Below, one piece after another: positions 34,697 to 43,160 of a DNA stretch of 64,000 nucleotides. Within the stretch, counting starts at the first letter, position 1. Each line of letters opens with the position of its first letter. The stretch is from positions 170,207-234,206 of the forward strand of contig NZ_SRII01000008.1 in the NCBI RefSeq assembly GCF_004684095.1. Direction: 5' to 3'. The notes beneath the pieces were generated by a model, which made no database searches, had not been told where the DNA came from, and saw nothing but the letters and a program-made list of their open reading frames with translations. This stretch comes from Hymenobacter sp. UV11. GTDB taxonomy: Bacteria > Bacteroidota > Bacteroidia > Cytophagales > Hymenobacteraceae. Position numbers and translations under genes: made by a program.

Positions 34697-35212
34697 ATGC
34701 AGATAGTTCACCGCGAGCGCGCTTACGACGGCCATTTTAAGCTCAACAAGCTCACTGTTAAAACCCAAGAAGGCCAAGAATTACTCCGCGAGCAGTTTGC
34801 CCCTGGCCACGCCGTGGCCGCCCTCGTCTTCGATACCCAGGCCCGGCAATACGTGCTCACCCGGCAGTTTCGCTTCGGGGCCGAGCGCGAATTACTCGAA
34901 ATCGCGGCCGGTATGATTGACAAAAACGAAAGCCCCGAAACCGCCGTGCGCCGCGAAATTCACGAGGAGCTGGGCTACGAAATCGACCAGCTCATTCCTA
35001 TTGTAACCATGTGGCCCTCGCCCGGCACCAGCGCCGAAACCATCGCCGTGTACTACGCCGAGGTGAGCCGCCAAACCGGCGCTGGTGGCGGCCTGGCCGC
35101 TGAAAACGAGCAAATCGAAATGGTGCGCCTGACCCGTGAGGAGCTTATTCAGGAAAAGCTTCAAGACGCCAAAACCCTGCTGGCCGTGCAGTGGACGCAA
35201 TTGACTAAGTAG
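34697..35212 (+). CDS. Nudix hydrolase, ADP-sugar/NDP-sugar pyrophosphatase type
   Basis: 171 residues. The Nudix box is intact: GMIDKNESPETAVRREIHEELGYE fits G-x5-E-x7-R-E-x-x-E-E-x-G. The preceding RQFRFGAERELLEIAAG is typical of ADP-ribose or GDP-mannose pyrophosphatases (NudF/NudK type), which hydrolyse nucleotide sugars in the cytoplasm. Exact substrate unknown. It ends at a 45-bp perfect inverted repeat. Confidence 0.9.
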   Translation: MQIVHRERAYDGHFKLNKLTVKTQEGQELLREQFAPGHAVAALVFDTQARQYVLTRQFRFGAERELLEIAAGMIDKNESPETAVRREIHEELGYEIDQLIPIVTMWPSPGTSAETIAVYYAEVSRQTGAGGGLAAENEQIEMVRLTREELIQEKLQDAKTLLAVQWTQLTK

Positions 35213-35215
35213 AAA

Positions 35216-35315
35216 CTCTCTTGTCATTGCGAGCAAAGCGAAGCAATCGCACCAGAACGACGTGCATGTTTCGTTCTGGTGCGATTGCTTCGCTTTGCTC
35301 GCAATGACAAGAGAG
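35216..35315. repeat. 45-bp perfect inverted repeat, GTCATTGCGAGC family
   Basis: Arms 35216-35260 and 35271-35315 are exactly complementary around a 10-base loop. The arm contains GTCATTGCGAGC and AAGCAATCGCAC. It lies between convergent genes, 3 bases after the Nudix stop, so it probably also terminates transcription. Confidence 0.85.
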
Positions 35316-35319
35316 GTAA

Positions 35320-35895
35320 TTACTGCGGCGTGAGCTGGTACTCAAACTGCTGGCGTAGCCGGGTGTCCGTAATCACGAGCGTGAGCTGGCCCACGGTCGG
35401 GTCGAGCTTGATGAAAGGGATAAGCTGCTGATTTTGATATAAATCGCGGCCGTAGAAGCGGCCGGTGCCAGGCTTGGGCGTGGCGGTGAAGACCTCCTTG
35501 CCGTCCTTGGTGTGGGCCGCGAGCGTGAGCAGCGACGGGTCGGCGTTCTTCGGCCCCTGGCGGCGAATGTTGAGCACCAGGGCGCCGTTGGGGGGTAGGG
35601 CCTGCAGGCGGCGCTGAAAAGTAGAGTCGGCCCAGTTGTGAATCTTGCGCAACTCACTGATTTCAAACAACATTTCGGCCGGTGAGCGGTAGCAAACATG
35701 GGTGTAAGTCCCGGTAATATCGGCGTCTTCGTCAGTGTTTTTGGTAATATTGGCTACTACCGGGCACTCGGGGTTTTTCTGGGCAAACATATAGCGCTTG
35801 CGCGCCGGGCCATTGGGGCTTTGGGCATGCGCGGCCGCCGCGCTACCCAGCAGCAGGACCAATAAACCGGTGCGTAGCGTTGTAAGAAATTGCAT
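35320..35895 (-). CDS. secreted protein of unknown function, 191 aa
   Basis: Starts at ATG 35895 with a signal peptide (MQFLTTLRTGLLVLLLGSAAAAHAQ, cleavage after HAQ). The mature part is a basic/polar beta-rich domain with no recognised motif (SPAEMLFEISELRKIHNWADSTFQRRL ... VITDTRLRQQFEYQLTPQ). It should be exported to the periplasm or outside. The long frame that extends upstream to 36264 overlaps other genes and is not credible. Confidence 0.65.
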   Translation of the reverse strand: MQFLTTLRTGLLVLLLGSAAAAHAQSPNGPARKRYMFAQKNPECPVVANITKNTDEDADITGTYTHVCYRSPAEMLFEISELRKIHNWADSTFQRRLQALPPNGALVLNIRRQGPKNADPSLLTLAAHTKDGKEVFTATPKPGTGRFYGRDLYQNQQLIPFIKLDPTVGQLTLVITDTRLRQQFEYQLTPQ

Positions 35896-36070
35896 TATTA
35901 AGAGAAATTGAATAAAGGTGATAAGAATAGGTATAGAACTGCTACAAAGTACGGCAAGCCGCGCCACATGCCGGGCATTAGTGGCGAAATTGACCACGCC
36001 AGCGCATAAGTTGACAAAAGTATAAGGCTGCGGTAACCCCGGCATAACACTCGGCGGCGAGCTTTGAGGT

Positions 36071-36316
36071 ATGCTAAAACTCGCAGATTCCAAGCGCCTC
36101 CTATTGGACTGGCAGCCCTCGGGCGCGGGGCTGGCCTGGCTGCTGGCCCTGGGCTGGTGGCTGGTGCTGAGCTGGCCGTTGCGGCGCACCCTGCGCTCGG
36201 CCCTGGGCAGTGCGGTGGCGGGCCACCCTACCCCCGGCCCACCCACCAAGCCCCGGCGCCCCAAGAACCGCCCGCGCCCCGGCCTTTCGCACCTGGCCTA
36301 CCCCTCCGCCGCATGA
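36071..36316 (+). CDS. small membrane protein overlapping the LpxH-like gene
   Basis: 81 residues: a short N-terminal segment, a Leu/Trp-rich membrane span (GLAWLLALGWWLVLSWPL, about residues 19-36), then an Arg/Pro-rich tail. Its TGA (36314-36316) overlaps the next start codon at 36313 as ATGA, a pattern of translational coupling. That overlap is the main reason for calling it real. The function is unknown; it may be a partner of the phosphatase. Confidence 0.5.
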   Translation: MLKLADSKRLLLDWQPSGAGLAWLLALGWWLVLSWPLRRTLRSALGSAVAGHPTPGPPTKPRRPKNRPRPGLSHLAYPSAA

Positions 36317-37224
36317 GCATGAGCGAGCCGGTGTTGGACCCGCTGCCCGCGCCGCGCCCGCGCAAAAAGCGCCGCCTGGCGGTGGCCGTGGTCAGCGATG
36401 TGCACCTGGGCACCTACGGCTGCCACGCGCCCGAGCTGTTGCGCTACCTCAAGAGCATCAAGCCTAAAATACTGGTGCTCAACGGAGATATTGTCGATAT
36501 CTGGCAGTTTTCGAAAAACTACTGGCCGGCTTCGCACATGCGGGTGGTGCGCTACCTGGCCGGGCTGGCCGCCAAGGGCACCAAAATCTACTATCTCACT
36601 GGCAACCACGATGAGCTGCTGCGCAAGTTCGCGGGCCTCAAATTGGGTCATTTTCAGCTCGATAATAAGCTGGTGCTCGACCTGCCCCACGGCCGCACCT
36701 GGCTGTTTCACGGCGACGTATTCGACGTGACCATGCGGCACTCGCGCTGGCTGGCCAAGCTCGGCGGCCAGGGTTACGACCTGCTTATTTTGCTTAATCG
36801 CTTGGTAAACTTTCTATTGCAGAAAATTGGCCGGCCCAAAGTGGCGTTGTCGAAGGCCGTGAAAAACCGGGTGAAAAGCGCCGTGAGCCTGGTCAGCGAC
36901 TTCGAGCAGACGGCCGCCAACATCGCCGCCGACAACGACTACCGCTACGTAGCTTGCGGCCACATTCACCAGCCCGAAATCAAAACGCTGGCTACCCCGC
37001 GCGGAGAAGTAACGTACTTAAATTCGGGCGATTGGGTCGAAAACCTCACGGCCCTCGAATACACCGACGCCGCCGGCTGGGCCCTCTACCGCTACGCCGA
37101 CGACCCCCGCATGCAGCCCCAGCCCGGCGAAGCGCCCGACGCCCCCGATGCCGAGGAACTAGCCGCCGACGCTGGCCCCGCCGCGCTGCTGGAAGGGCTG
37201 CTGGCGGAGTTTAAGCTGAGATAA
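36313..37224 (+). CDS. UDP-2,3-diacylglucosamine diphosphatase-like metallophosphoesterase
   Basis: 303 residues from the ATG at 36313. The calcineurin-type metal motifs are in order: VVSDVHLG, NGDIVDIWQF, GNHDELL, HGDVFD and CGHIHQPEI. LpxH-type enzymes cut UDP-2,3-diacylglucosamine to lipid X in lipid A synthesis; some family members act on other phosphoesters. The C-terminus has an extra Asp/Ala/Pro-rich segment. It is followed by a glycosyltransferase gene, with a REP element in the gap, which fits envelope glycolipid synthesis. Confidence 0.82.
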   Translation: MSMSEPVLDPLPAPRPRKKRRLAVAVVSDVHLGTYGCHAPELLRYLKSIKPKILVLNGDIVDIWQFSKNYWPASHMRVVRYLAGLAAKGTKIYYLTGNHDELLRKFAGLKLGHFQLDNKLVLDLPHGRTWLFHGDVFDVTMRHSRWLAKLGGQGYDLLILLNRLVNFLLQKIGRPKVALSKAVKNRVKSAVSLVSDFEQTAANIAADNDYRYVACGHIHQPEIKTLATPRGEVTYLNSGDWVENLTALEYTDAAGWALYRYADDPRMQPQPGEAPDAPDAEELAADAGPAALLEGLLAEFKLR

Positions 37225-37250
37225 TGTGTCACAACGTAAGCACAAGTGCC

Positions 37251-37357
37251 GTTTGTCATTGTGAGCGCAGCGCGGCAATCGCACTAGGACGATAGACGAA
37301 CGACTGGCGTGGGCGTCGTTCAGGTGCGATTGCCGCGCTGCGCTCGCAATGACAAAC
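37251..37357. repeat. 34-bp inverted repeat, GTCATTGTGAGC/GTCATTGCGAGC variant
   Basis: Arms 37251-37284 and 37324-37357 differ at one position. They carry GAGCGCAGCGCGGCAATCGCAC, close to the element at 35216 but with its own matched arm sequence. It sits between two plus-strand genes. Confidence 0.82.
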
Positions 37358-37385
37358 GAAGTTGTAGTTTATCAATAACCAAACC

Positions 37386-38405
37386 ATGCAGATTCTCTAC
37401 GCCATCCAGGGCACGGGCAATGGCCACCTGATGCGCGCCCTCGACGTGGTGCCGCTGCTGCAGGCGCGCGTAGAAGCGCTGGGCGGGCAGCTCGACATCC
37501 TGGTGAGCGGCCCGCCGGCCGACCTACCCCTGCCGTTCGCGGTGAAGTACCGGGTAGGGGGCATGGGGTTTTTATTCGGCAAGAAGGGCGGCATCAACTT
37601 CGTGAAGACCTTCCGGCAGTTCAACTCGGCCGAGTTTGTGCACGACATTCGCCACCTGCCGGTGGAGAGTTACGATTTGGTTATCAACGACTTTGAGCCG
37701 GTATCGGCCTGGGCCTGCCGGCTGCGCCACCGCCCCTGCGTGGCCCTGAGCCACCAGAGCGCCGTGCTGCACCCGGCCGCGCCGCGCCCCGAGCAGGAAG
37801 ACCCCGCCGGCCGGGCTGTGCTGCGTCACTACGCACCTAGTACGGCGCAGTATGGCTTTCATTTTCAGGCGTATGCGCCCGGTATCGCTACCCCCGTCAT
37901 CCGGCGGCAAGTGCGCGAGCTGACGCCCACCGACGAGGGCCACTACACGGTGTACCTGCCGGCTTTTGATGAGAAAACACTCGTGGAGCGCCTGCGCTAC
38001 CTCAGCCGCTCGGTGCAGTGGGAAGTGTTTTCGAAGCACAGCCAGCAGCCGGCCGACTACGGCAACGTGCGGGTGTGGCCCGTGAGCGGCGGCGACTTTC
38101 TGCAAAGCCTGGCCCGCGCCCACGGCGTGCTCTGCGGCGCCGGCTTCGAAACGCCCGCCGAGGCGCTGTACCTGGGTAAAAAGCTGCTCGTGGTACCCAT
38201 GAAGCAGCAGTATGAGCAGCAGTGCAACGCCGCGGCCCTCGACAAGATGGGCGTGCCCGTGGTGCGCGGCCTCAAGGACAAGCACCTCGACCGCCTCGAC
38301 GACTGGCTGCACCGCGGCCAGCCCGTGCCCGTACACTACCCCGACCGCACCGGCCAGGTGCTCGACCAGCTGCTGGCCGAGCAATTGGGCATAAAAATGG
38401 CCTGA
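37386..38405 (+). CDS. glycosyltransferase-like protein (MJ1255/MurG-like)
   Basis: 339 residues. The start MQILYAIQGTGNGHLMRAL is the loop of GT-B enzymes, and GVLCGAGFETPAEALYLGKKLLVVP is the C-terminal nucleotide-sugar binding region. It matches the COG family typified by MJ1255, glycosyltransferases of unknown acceptor. It follows the LpxH-like gene after the REP element and may work on a related envelope lipid. Confidence 0.82.
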   Translation: MQILYAIQGTGNGHLMRALDVVPLLQARVEALGGQLDILVSGPPADLPLPFAVKYRVGGMGFLFGKKGGINFVKTFRQFNSAEFVHDIRHLPVESYDLVINDFEPVSAWACRLRHRPCVALSHQSAVLHPAAPRPEQEDPAGRAVLRHYAPSTAQYGFHFQAYAPGIATPVIRRQVRELTPTDEGHYTVYLPAFDEKTLVERLRYLSRSVQWEVFSKHSQQPADYGNVRVWPVSGGDFLQSLARAHGVLCGAGFETPAEALYLGKKLLVVPMKQQYEQQCNAAALDKMGVPVVRGLKDKHLDRLDDWLHRGQPVPVHYPDRTGQVLDQLLAEQLGIKMA

Positions 38406-38535
38406 ACGAGGTAGCGGCGCGACACTTCGCGTCTCGTCGTTGTTTAGCCCGAGCCAGCTGCCAGCCGGCCAGTCAGCCGTTCAACCAAGCGGCGCGAGGA
38501 GTCGCGCCACCACACGTATAGTATATAGTAGTTTG
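38406..38535. other. short intergenic region before the GH1 gene
   Basis: No gene. A TATAGTATATAGTAGTTTG stretch immediately precedes the ATG at 38536 and may contain the promoter, although the spacing is off consensus. Confidence 0.3.
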
Positions 38536-39975
38536 ATGTCCGATAATCTTATCCTCACTACCCAGCCCCCGCTGGTGCTGCCGCCGGCTTTCTACCCCGC
38601 TACCACGCCGGCCACGTATTCGCGGGCCGATTTCGGACCCGACTTTCACTGGGGTGCGGCCTGCGCGGCCTACCAGGTGGAGGGCGCCTGGCAGCAGCAG
38701 GGCAAGGGCCCGAGCATCTGGGACGAGTTTACGCGCCGGCCCAAGGCCATTGCGCGGGGCGAGCACGCGCGGGTGGGTACCGACTTTTTTACCCGCTACG
38801 AAGCCGATTTGGACCTGGCCCAGGGCCTGGGGCTGACTGATTTTCGCTTCTCGGCGGCCTGGGCGCGGGTGCTGCCCGAGGGCACCGGCACCGTGAACCG
38901 GCGCGGCCTCGACTTCTACGACCGCCTCGTGGATGCCTGCCTGGAGCGCGACCTGCGCCCCTGGCTCACGGTGTATCACTGGGACTTGCCGCTGGCCCTG
39001 CAGCAGCGCGGCGGCTGGACCAACCGCGCGGCGGTGGGCTGGCTGGCCGACTACGCCCAGGTGCTGGCCCGCCGCCTCGGCGACCGCGTGCAGCACTGGA
39101 TGGTGCTCAATGAGCCGATGGTATTTGTGGGCGCCGGGCACCTGCTGGGCGTGCACGCGCCGGGGCGGCGCAGCTTGCCGGCGTTTCTGGCGGCGGCCCA
39201 CCACGCCACGCTGGCCCAGGCCGAGGGGGGTAGGGCGTTGCGGGCGGCGCTGCCCGGCACGGCCCGCATCGGCACCACGTTTTCGTGCTCGTACGTGACG
39301 CCCGCCCGGCCGGGCCACGCGGCCAGCGAAGCCGCCGCGCGCCGCGTCGATGCCCTGCTCAACCGCTTTTTCGTGGAGCCCACGCTCGGCCTGGGCTACC
39401 CCACCGCCGAGCTGCCCACGCTGGGCTGGCTGCTGCGCCGCTACCACAAGCCCGGCGATGCCGAGCGCTTGAAATTTGACTTCGACTTCTGGGGCGTGCA
39501 GAATTATACCCGCGAGGTGGTGCGCGCCGCGCCGTGGCTGCCGCTGCTAGGTGCGGCCCTGGTGCCCGCCGCCAAGCGCGGCGTGCCCGCCACCGAAATG
39601 GGCTGGGAAGTTTTTCCCGAGTCGGTTTACCAAATGGTAAAGCAGTATGCCGCCTACCCCGGCGCGCCCGAGCTATTCATTACGGAGTCGGGCGCGGCTT
39701 TTGCCGACGAGCCGGCCGCCGGCCGCGTGCCCGACGCCGCCCGCCGGGCCTACTTCCAGGCGGCCATCGGGCAGGTGCTGCGCGCCCGCCGCGAGGGCAT
39801 CCGCGTCAACGGGTATTTCCCGTGGAGCTTCACCGACAACTTTGAGTGGGCCGAGGGCTACCGCCCACGCTTCGGTATGGTGCACGTGGATTACGAAACC
39901 CAGGAACGCACCGTGAAGGATTCGGGGCTCTGGTTCGGCGAGTTTCTGGCCGGGGCCGAGGTGCGCGTGGGGTGA
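38536..39975 (+). CDS. glycoside hydrolase family 1 (beta-glucosidase/galactosidase-like)
   Basis: 479 residues from the ATG at 38536. The GH1 pattern is clear: FHWGAACAAYQVEGAW near the start, WMVLNEPMVF with the acid/base Glu, LFITESGAAF with the nucleophile Glu (usually TENG; here TESG), and WSFTDNFEWAEGYRPRFG at the end. It hydrolyses terminal beta-glycosides; no signal peptide is seen, so it probably acts in the cytoplasm on imported oligosaccharides. The specific sugar is unknown. Confidence 0.9.
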   Translation: MSDNLILTTQPPLVLPPAFYPATTPATYSRADFGPDFHWGAACAAYQVEGAWQQQGKGPSIWDEFTRRPKAIARGEHARVGTDFFTRYEADLDLAQGLGLTDFRFSAAWARVLPEGTGTVNRRGLDFYDRLVDACLERDLRPWLTVYHWDLPLALQQRGGWTNRAAVGWLADYAQVLARRLGDRVQHWMVLNEPMVFVGAGHLLGVHAPGRRSLPAFLAAAHHATLAQAEGGRALRAALPGTARIGTTFSCSYVTPARPGHAASEAAARRVDALLNRFFVEPTLGLGYPTAELPTLGWLLRRYHKPGDAERLKFDFDFWGVQNYTREVVRAAPWLPLLGAALVPAAKRGVPATEMGWEVFPESVYQMVKQYAAYPGAPELFITESGAAFADEPAAGRVPDAARRAYFQAAIGQVLRARREGIRVNGYFPWSFTDNFEWAEGYRPRFGMVHVDYETQERTVKDSGLWFGEFLAGAEVRVG

Positions 39976-39989
39976 CCCGTGAGGTTTGG

Positions 39990-40616
39990 CTACCGCGTCA
40001 GCAGCAGGTCGCGGCAGCTCATAAATTCCTCAATCAGGCGCTCGGGCTGCTGCTCGTCAAACTCCCCGAAGCCCAGCACGAAGGCGGGCGCGGGCTGCAC
40101 GAAGCGGATGGCCTCGGTCACGGCCTTCAGGTAGGGCTGGAGGCGCGCGGCGTCGCCCTCGGCGGCGGCAAATTCGGCGTCCCAGCGCAGGGCGGCTGGG
40201 CCTTTGCGCACCAGAAAGGGCAGCACAAACGGGATATAGTGGCTGAAAACCGGGTTTTCGACGCTGGTCAGCCGGGTGTCGGGCCACACGTGAAACTCGG
40301 CGAACGAGGCCGGCGGGGCCACCACGTAGCGGGCCTGCTCATCGGTCATGGCCTCGAAGAGTGCCGCCCGGTCGGGCTGCGCATACAGCTGGGCGTAGGC
40401 CGTGTACCACACCGTGAGGCCCGCCTCGCTCACCAGCTGGTAGGGGTGCAACGAGCTGCTGAGGCTCACCCCGCCGTGGTTGCCGACGACGAGGCTATAC
40501 AGCTGCCCGAACTTTTCGAGGTCCGTCGATTGCAGATAGGGATTGGGGCTGAGGCCGTAGAGGTAGAAGCTGGCAAACTCGGTGAGCGGCGGAATGGCGG
40601 GGGTAGGGGCAGGCAT
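39990..40616 (-). CDS. hypothetical protein, 208 aa
   Basis: Starts at ATG 40616 (a GTG six bases upstream is possible). No family recognised: a mostly alpha-helical, acidic protein with aromatic clusters (SFYLYGLSPNPYLQ, HVWPDTRLTSVENPVFSHYIPFVLPF) and no signal peptide. The reading frame is convincing in length and codon pattern. It sits between the GH1 and hen1 genes on the opposite strand. Confidence 0.6.
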   Translation of the reverse strand: MPAPTPAIPPLTEFASFYLYGLSPNPYLQSTDLEKFGQLYSLVVGNHGGVSLSSSLHPYQLVSEAGLTVWYTAYAQLYAQPDRAALFEAMTDEQARYVVAPPASFAEFHVWPDTRLTSVENPVFSHYIPFVLPFLVRKGPAALRWDAEFAAAEGDAARLQPYLKAVTEAIRFVQPAPAFVLGFGEFDEQQPERLIEEFMSCRDLLLTR

Positions 40617-40735
40617 GGGCACGAAACGCGAAGGGGCAAAGCGCCCGCAAAGTTGACCCGCCGCCGCCGGATGGACGCGCCGCCCGCCCTACTTTCGCCC
40701 CGCCAGCCCCCAAAAACCGGCCCGAAGCGCCCCCT

Positions 40736-42232
40736 ATGCTGCTCACCCTCACCACCACCCACCAGCCCGCCACCGACCTGGGCTACCTGCTGCACAAGAA
40801 TCCCGCCCGCCTGCAAAGCGTGGAAATTACTGGCGGCCAGGCCCACGTTTTCTACCCCGAGGCCACCGCCGAGCGCTGCACCGCCGCCCTGCTACTCGAC
40901 CTCGACCCCATCGGGCTGGTGCGGGGCCGGGGCGGCGCGCCCGGCGAGGGCTTCGCCCTGGAGCAATACGTGAACGACCGGCCCTACGTGGCTTCGTCGT
41001 TTTTGAGCGTGGCGCTGAGCAAGGCCTTCGGCACCGCCATGAACGGCACCTGTAAGGACCGCCCCGCCCTGCCCGCCGAGGCCCTACCCCTCGCCGTGAC
41101 CGTGGCCGTAGTCTCCGCGCCCGGCCCCGACTGGCCGCGCCGCCTCTTCGAGCCGCTGGGCTACGAGGTCGAAACCACGGCCTACCCCCTCGACCCCACC
41201 CAACCCGCCTGGGGCGACAGTCCCTACTACACTCTGCACCTGCGCCACGACGGCCTGCGCCTACGAGACGTGCTCACCCACCTCTACGTGCTGCTGCCTG
41301 TGCTCGACAACGACAAGCACTACTACGTGGACCAGAACGAGGCCGAAAAGCTGCTGCACCGCGGCGGCGACTGGCTGCCCCGCCACCCCGAGCGCGGCTT
41401 CATCACGCGCCGCTACCTGCGGTACCGGGCGCTGTACGTGAACCCGGCGCTGGCCCGGCTGCTGGAAACGGATGAGCTGCCGGACGACACCTCACCCCCC
41501 GGCCCCCTCTCCAAAAAAGAGGGGGAGCCTAACGCCAGCAGCATGACCGGTGCCCCCTCTTTTTTGGAGAGGGGGTCAGGGGGTGAGGTGCCGCTAGGGG
41601 GCGAGGTGCCCACGGAGGGCGACCAACGCTTGAGCCTCCACGACCAGCGCCTCCAGCAAGTGGCCCACGAAATCTACCAGCTGGCCCCCAAGCGGGTGCT
41701 CGACTTGGGCTGCGGCGAGGGCAAGCTCCTGCGCCTGCTGCTGCGCCAGCCCAAAATCGAGTATATCCTGGGCATGGATGTGTCGCACCAGGCGCTGGCC
41801 CGCGCCGCCCAGCGCCTGCACCTGGCTGAGATGCCTCCGCGCCAGCGCGCCCGCCTCGACCTCATTCAGGGCTCGCTGCTGTATAAGGACGACCGCCTGG
41901 CCGGCTTCGACGCGGCGGCGCTGGTCGAAGTCATCGAGCACCTCGACCCCAGCCGCCTCGCCGCCCTCGAAGCCGTGGTGTTTGGCCACGCGCGCCCGGC
42001 CCACGTTTTCGTCACGACCCCCAACGCCGACTACAACCAGCTCTACGAAAGCCTCTCGGCCGGCACCTTCCGCCACGCCGACCACCGCTTCGAATGGAGC
42101 CGCGCCGAGTTCGCTGCCTGGGCCACCGCCGTCGCCGCGCGCTACGGGTATCAGGTGCGGCTTGTGGGCTTGGGCGAGGAAGTAGAGGGGGTAGGGGCGC
42201 CCTCGCAGCTAGCGGTGTTTGGGTTGAGTTAA
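40736..42232 (+). CDS. hen1: RNA 3'-terminal 2'-O-methyltransferase Hen1
   Basis: 498 residues. The N-terminal bacterial Hen1 domain (DLGYLLHKNPARLQSVEI, YVNDRPYVASSFLSVALSK) precedes a C-terminal methyltransferase with VLDLGCGEGKLL near residue 321 and the metal-binding EVIEHLDPSRL (Glu, Glu, His). Together with Pnkp, Hen1 seals and protects cleaved RNA: it methylates the 2'-OH at the break before ligation, which blocks re-cleavage. A 103-bp palindromic repeat is inserted in frame in the linker (residues about 251-285), making it longer than typical relatives. pnkp follows 928 bases away. Confidence 0.9.
   Translation: MLLTLTTTHQPATDLGYLLHKNPARLQSVEITGGQAHVFYPEATAERCTAALLLDLDPIGLVRGRGGAPGEGFALEQYVNDRPYVASSFLSVALSKAFGTAMNGTCKDRPALPAEALPLAVTVAVVSAPGPDWPRRLFEPLGYEVETTAYPLDPTQPAWGDSPYYTLHLRHDGLRLRDVLTHLYVLLPVLDNDKHYYVDQNEAEKLLHRGGDWLPRHPERGFITRRYLRYRALYVNPALARLLETDELPDDTSPPGPLSKKEGEPNASSMTGAPSFLERGSGGEVPLGGEVPTEGDQRLSLHDQRLQQVAHEIYQLAPKRVLDLGCGEGKLLRLLLRQPKIEYILGMDVSHQALARAAQRLHLAEMPPRQRARLDLIQGSLLYKDDRLAGFDAAALVEVIEHLDPSRLAALEAVVFGHARPAHVFVTTPNADYNQLYESLSAGTFRHADHRFEWSRAEFAAWATAVAARYGYQVRLVGLGEEVEGVGAPSQLAVFGLS
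41488..41590. repeat. palindromic repeat inside the hen1 coding sequence
   Basis: Arms 41488-41525 and 41553-41590 match in 36 of 38 positions when one is reversed. Both contain CACCTCACCCCC and CCCTCTCCAAAAAAGAGGGGG-type sequence. The frame stays open across it and encodes PPGPLSKKEGE...APSFLERGSGGE. The element resembles an intergenic repeat that is abundant in many GC-rich bacteria, here domesticated as linker. Confidence 0.88.
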
Positions 42233-42234
42233 AT

Positions 42235-42708
42235 CTATATGAATAACCGCGAGTAATAAACTGAAGTATATAAAAACAGTCCTAATGGTATAAGAATAAG
42301 TATGGATTTAGTAAATAACTTGGGTTGAGGTTGTCTCCAGTTGAAAGTTCTTAGATGAGAGTATACTATCGCCGTAGTGCAACCAATCGGAAGTAGATAA
42401 ATGAAATTTACAAAAGAAAAATCTTCAGTGAATGAGAAAATAATTGCCGCTACTGGCCAAAAGCACATGAGAGTAGCCGTAATAATTGAAAAAACTTTTC
42501 CTATTTTAGAATAAATAAAAAATAACCAACTACTTATGCCAAAGTGAAATACGCTAGCTGCAAAACTTATGATAGGCACCCAAGTAACACCAGCAGCAAC
42601 AGCTGACATAACGGCAAATCCCCAGTAAACTGAGAATGCAGCCAGCAAAGACAATCCATAAATTAGATATAACCTACTCATAGGGTGGTTAGCGGGCTGA
42701 TTTTTCAT
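42235..42708 (-). CDS. multi-pass membrane protein, 157 aa
   Basis: 157 residues with about five hydrophobic segments (LYLIYGLSLLAAFSVYW, VAAGVTWVPIISFAA, FSIITATLMCFWPVAAII, FIYLLPIGCTTAIV, ILILIPLGLFLY). No family recognised. It is AT-rich compared with hen1 and pnkp, and its start overlaps the stop of the gene upstream (ATGA), so both are translated from one message. Confidence 0.65.
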   Translation of the reverse strand: MKNQPANHPMSRLYLIYGLSLLAAFSVYWGFAVMSAVAAGVTWVPIISFAASVFHFGISSWLFFIYSKIGKVFSIITATLMCFWPVAAIIFSFTEDFSFVNFIYLLPIGCTTAIVYSHLRTFNWRQPQPKLFTKSILILIPLGLFLYTSVYYSRLFI

Positions 42709-43133
42709 GACTGTAATTCAACATGAAGCTTTTGCTGCAAAGTCGCCTGGACAGTGAGCAATTCATTGGGCCGGTTGAGATTAACGATTAATAGCCGATT
42801 ACCTACGTCATTGCGCTGCAAATAAGATATTTCTGATTGAAAAGGCTGGTCGTCGAGCCAATAGAAATCGGAGTTCAAATTAATAGCCTCCGTTTTCAAC
42901 GTATCCCAGGAAGTTGGCTGGACTGACTGCCGTAGCTTTTCTAAGGTTTCAGGTAACAGGAAATGCGACAAGTAGTTGAGTGCCGAATCACTGTTGCTTT
43001 TGCAATGAGTGGTAAGCCAGTAGCACTCAAAATTTGCGGTCACAAATGCTACAAACTCATCGACGTTGGGGGCTGCCTGGGTGTGTTTCGCAGTTAGCAA
43101 AACACCGTCAATATCGAGGTAGAGCCTTATCAT
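42705..43133 (-). CDS. HAD-like hydrolase, 142 aa
   Basis: 142 residues. DxD motif at the N-terminus (LYLDIDGVLLTAKHT), a Thr/Lys region (LTTHCK) and a late acidic motif (FYWLDDQP) fit the haloacid dehalogenase fold with little or no cap domain. Such proteins are usually phosphatases. It lies opposite and between hen1 and pnkp, overlapping a membrane-protein gene, and is AT-richer than both. The association with RNA repair may be accidental. Confidence 0.7.
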   Translation of the reverse strand: MIRLYLDIDGVLLTAKHTQAAPNVDEFVAFVTANFECYWLTTHCKSNSDSALNYLSHFLLPETLEKLRQSVQPTSWDTLKTEAINLNSDFYWLDDQPFQSEISYLQRNDVGNRLLIVNLNRPNELLTVQATLQQKLHVELQS

Positions 43134-43160
43134 GCGCCAAAATTATTCGTTCTTGCCTCC

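Noticed and set aside
35896..36264. N-terminal extension of the secreted protein at 35320
   Set aside because: The signal peptide starts at the ATG at 35895; the extension crosses the divergent upstream genes and is low-complexity.
39846..40973. 375-codon plus-strand frame between GH1 and hen1
   Set aside because: It lies antisense to the hypothetical gene at 39990 and runs into hen1 in another frame; its composition is that of a shadow.
42235..43133. Toxin-antitoxin interpretation of the gene pair between hen1 and pnkp
   Set aside because: The proteins look like a HAD phosphatase and a multi-pass membrane protein; neither has toxin or antitoxin features, and the sizes are atypical.
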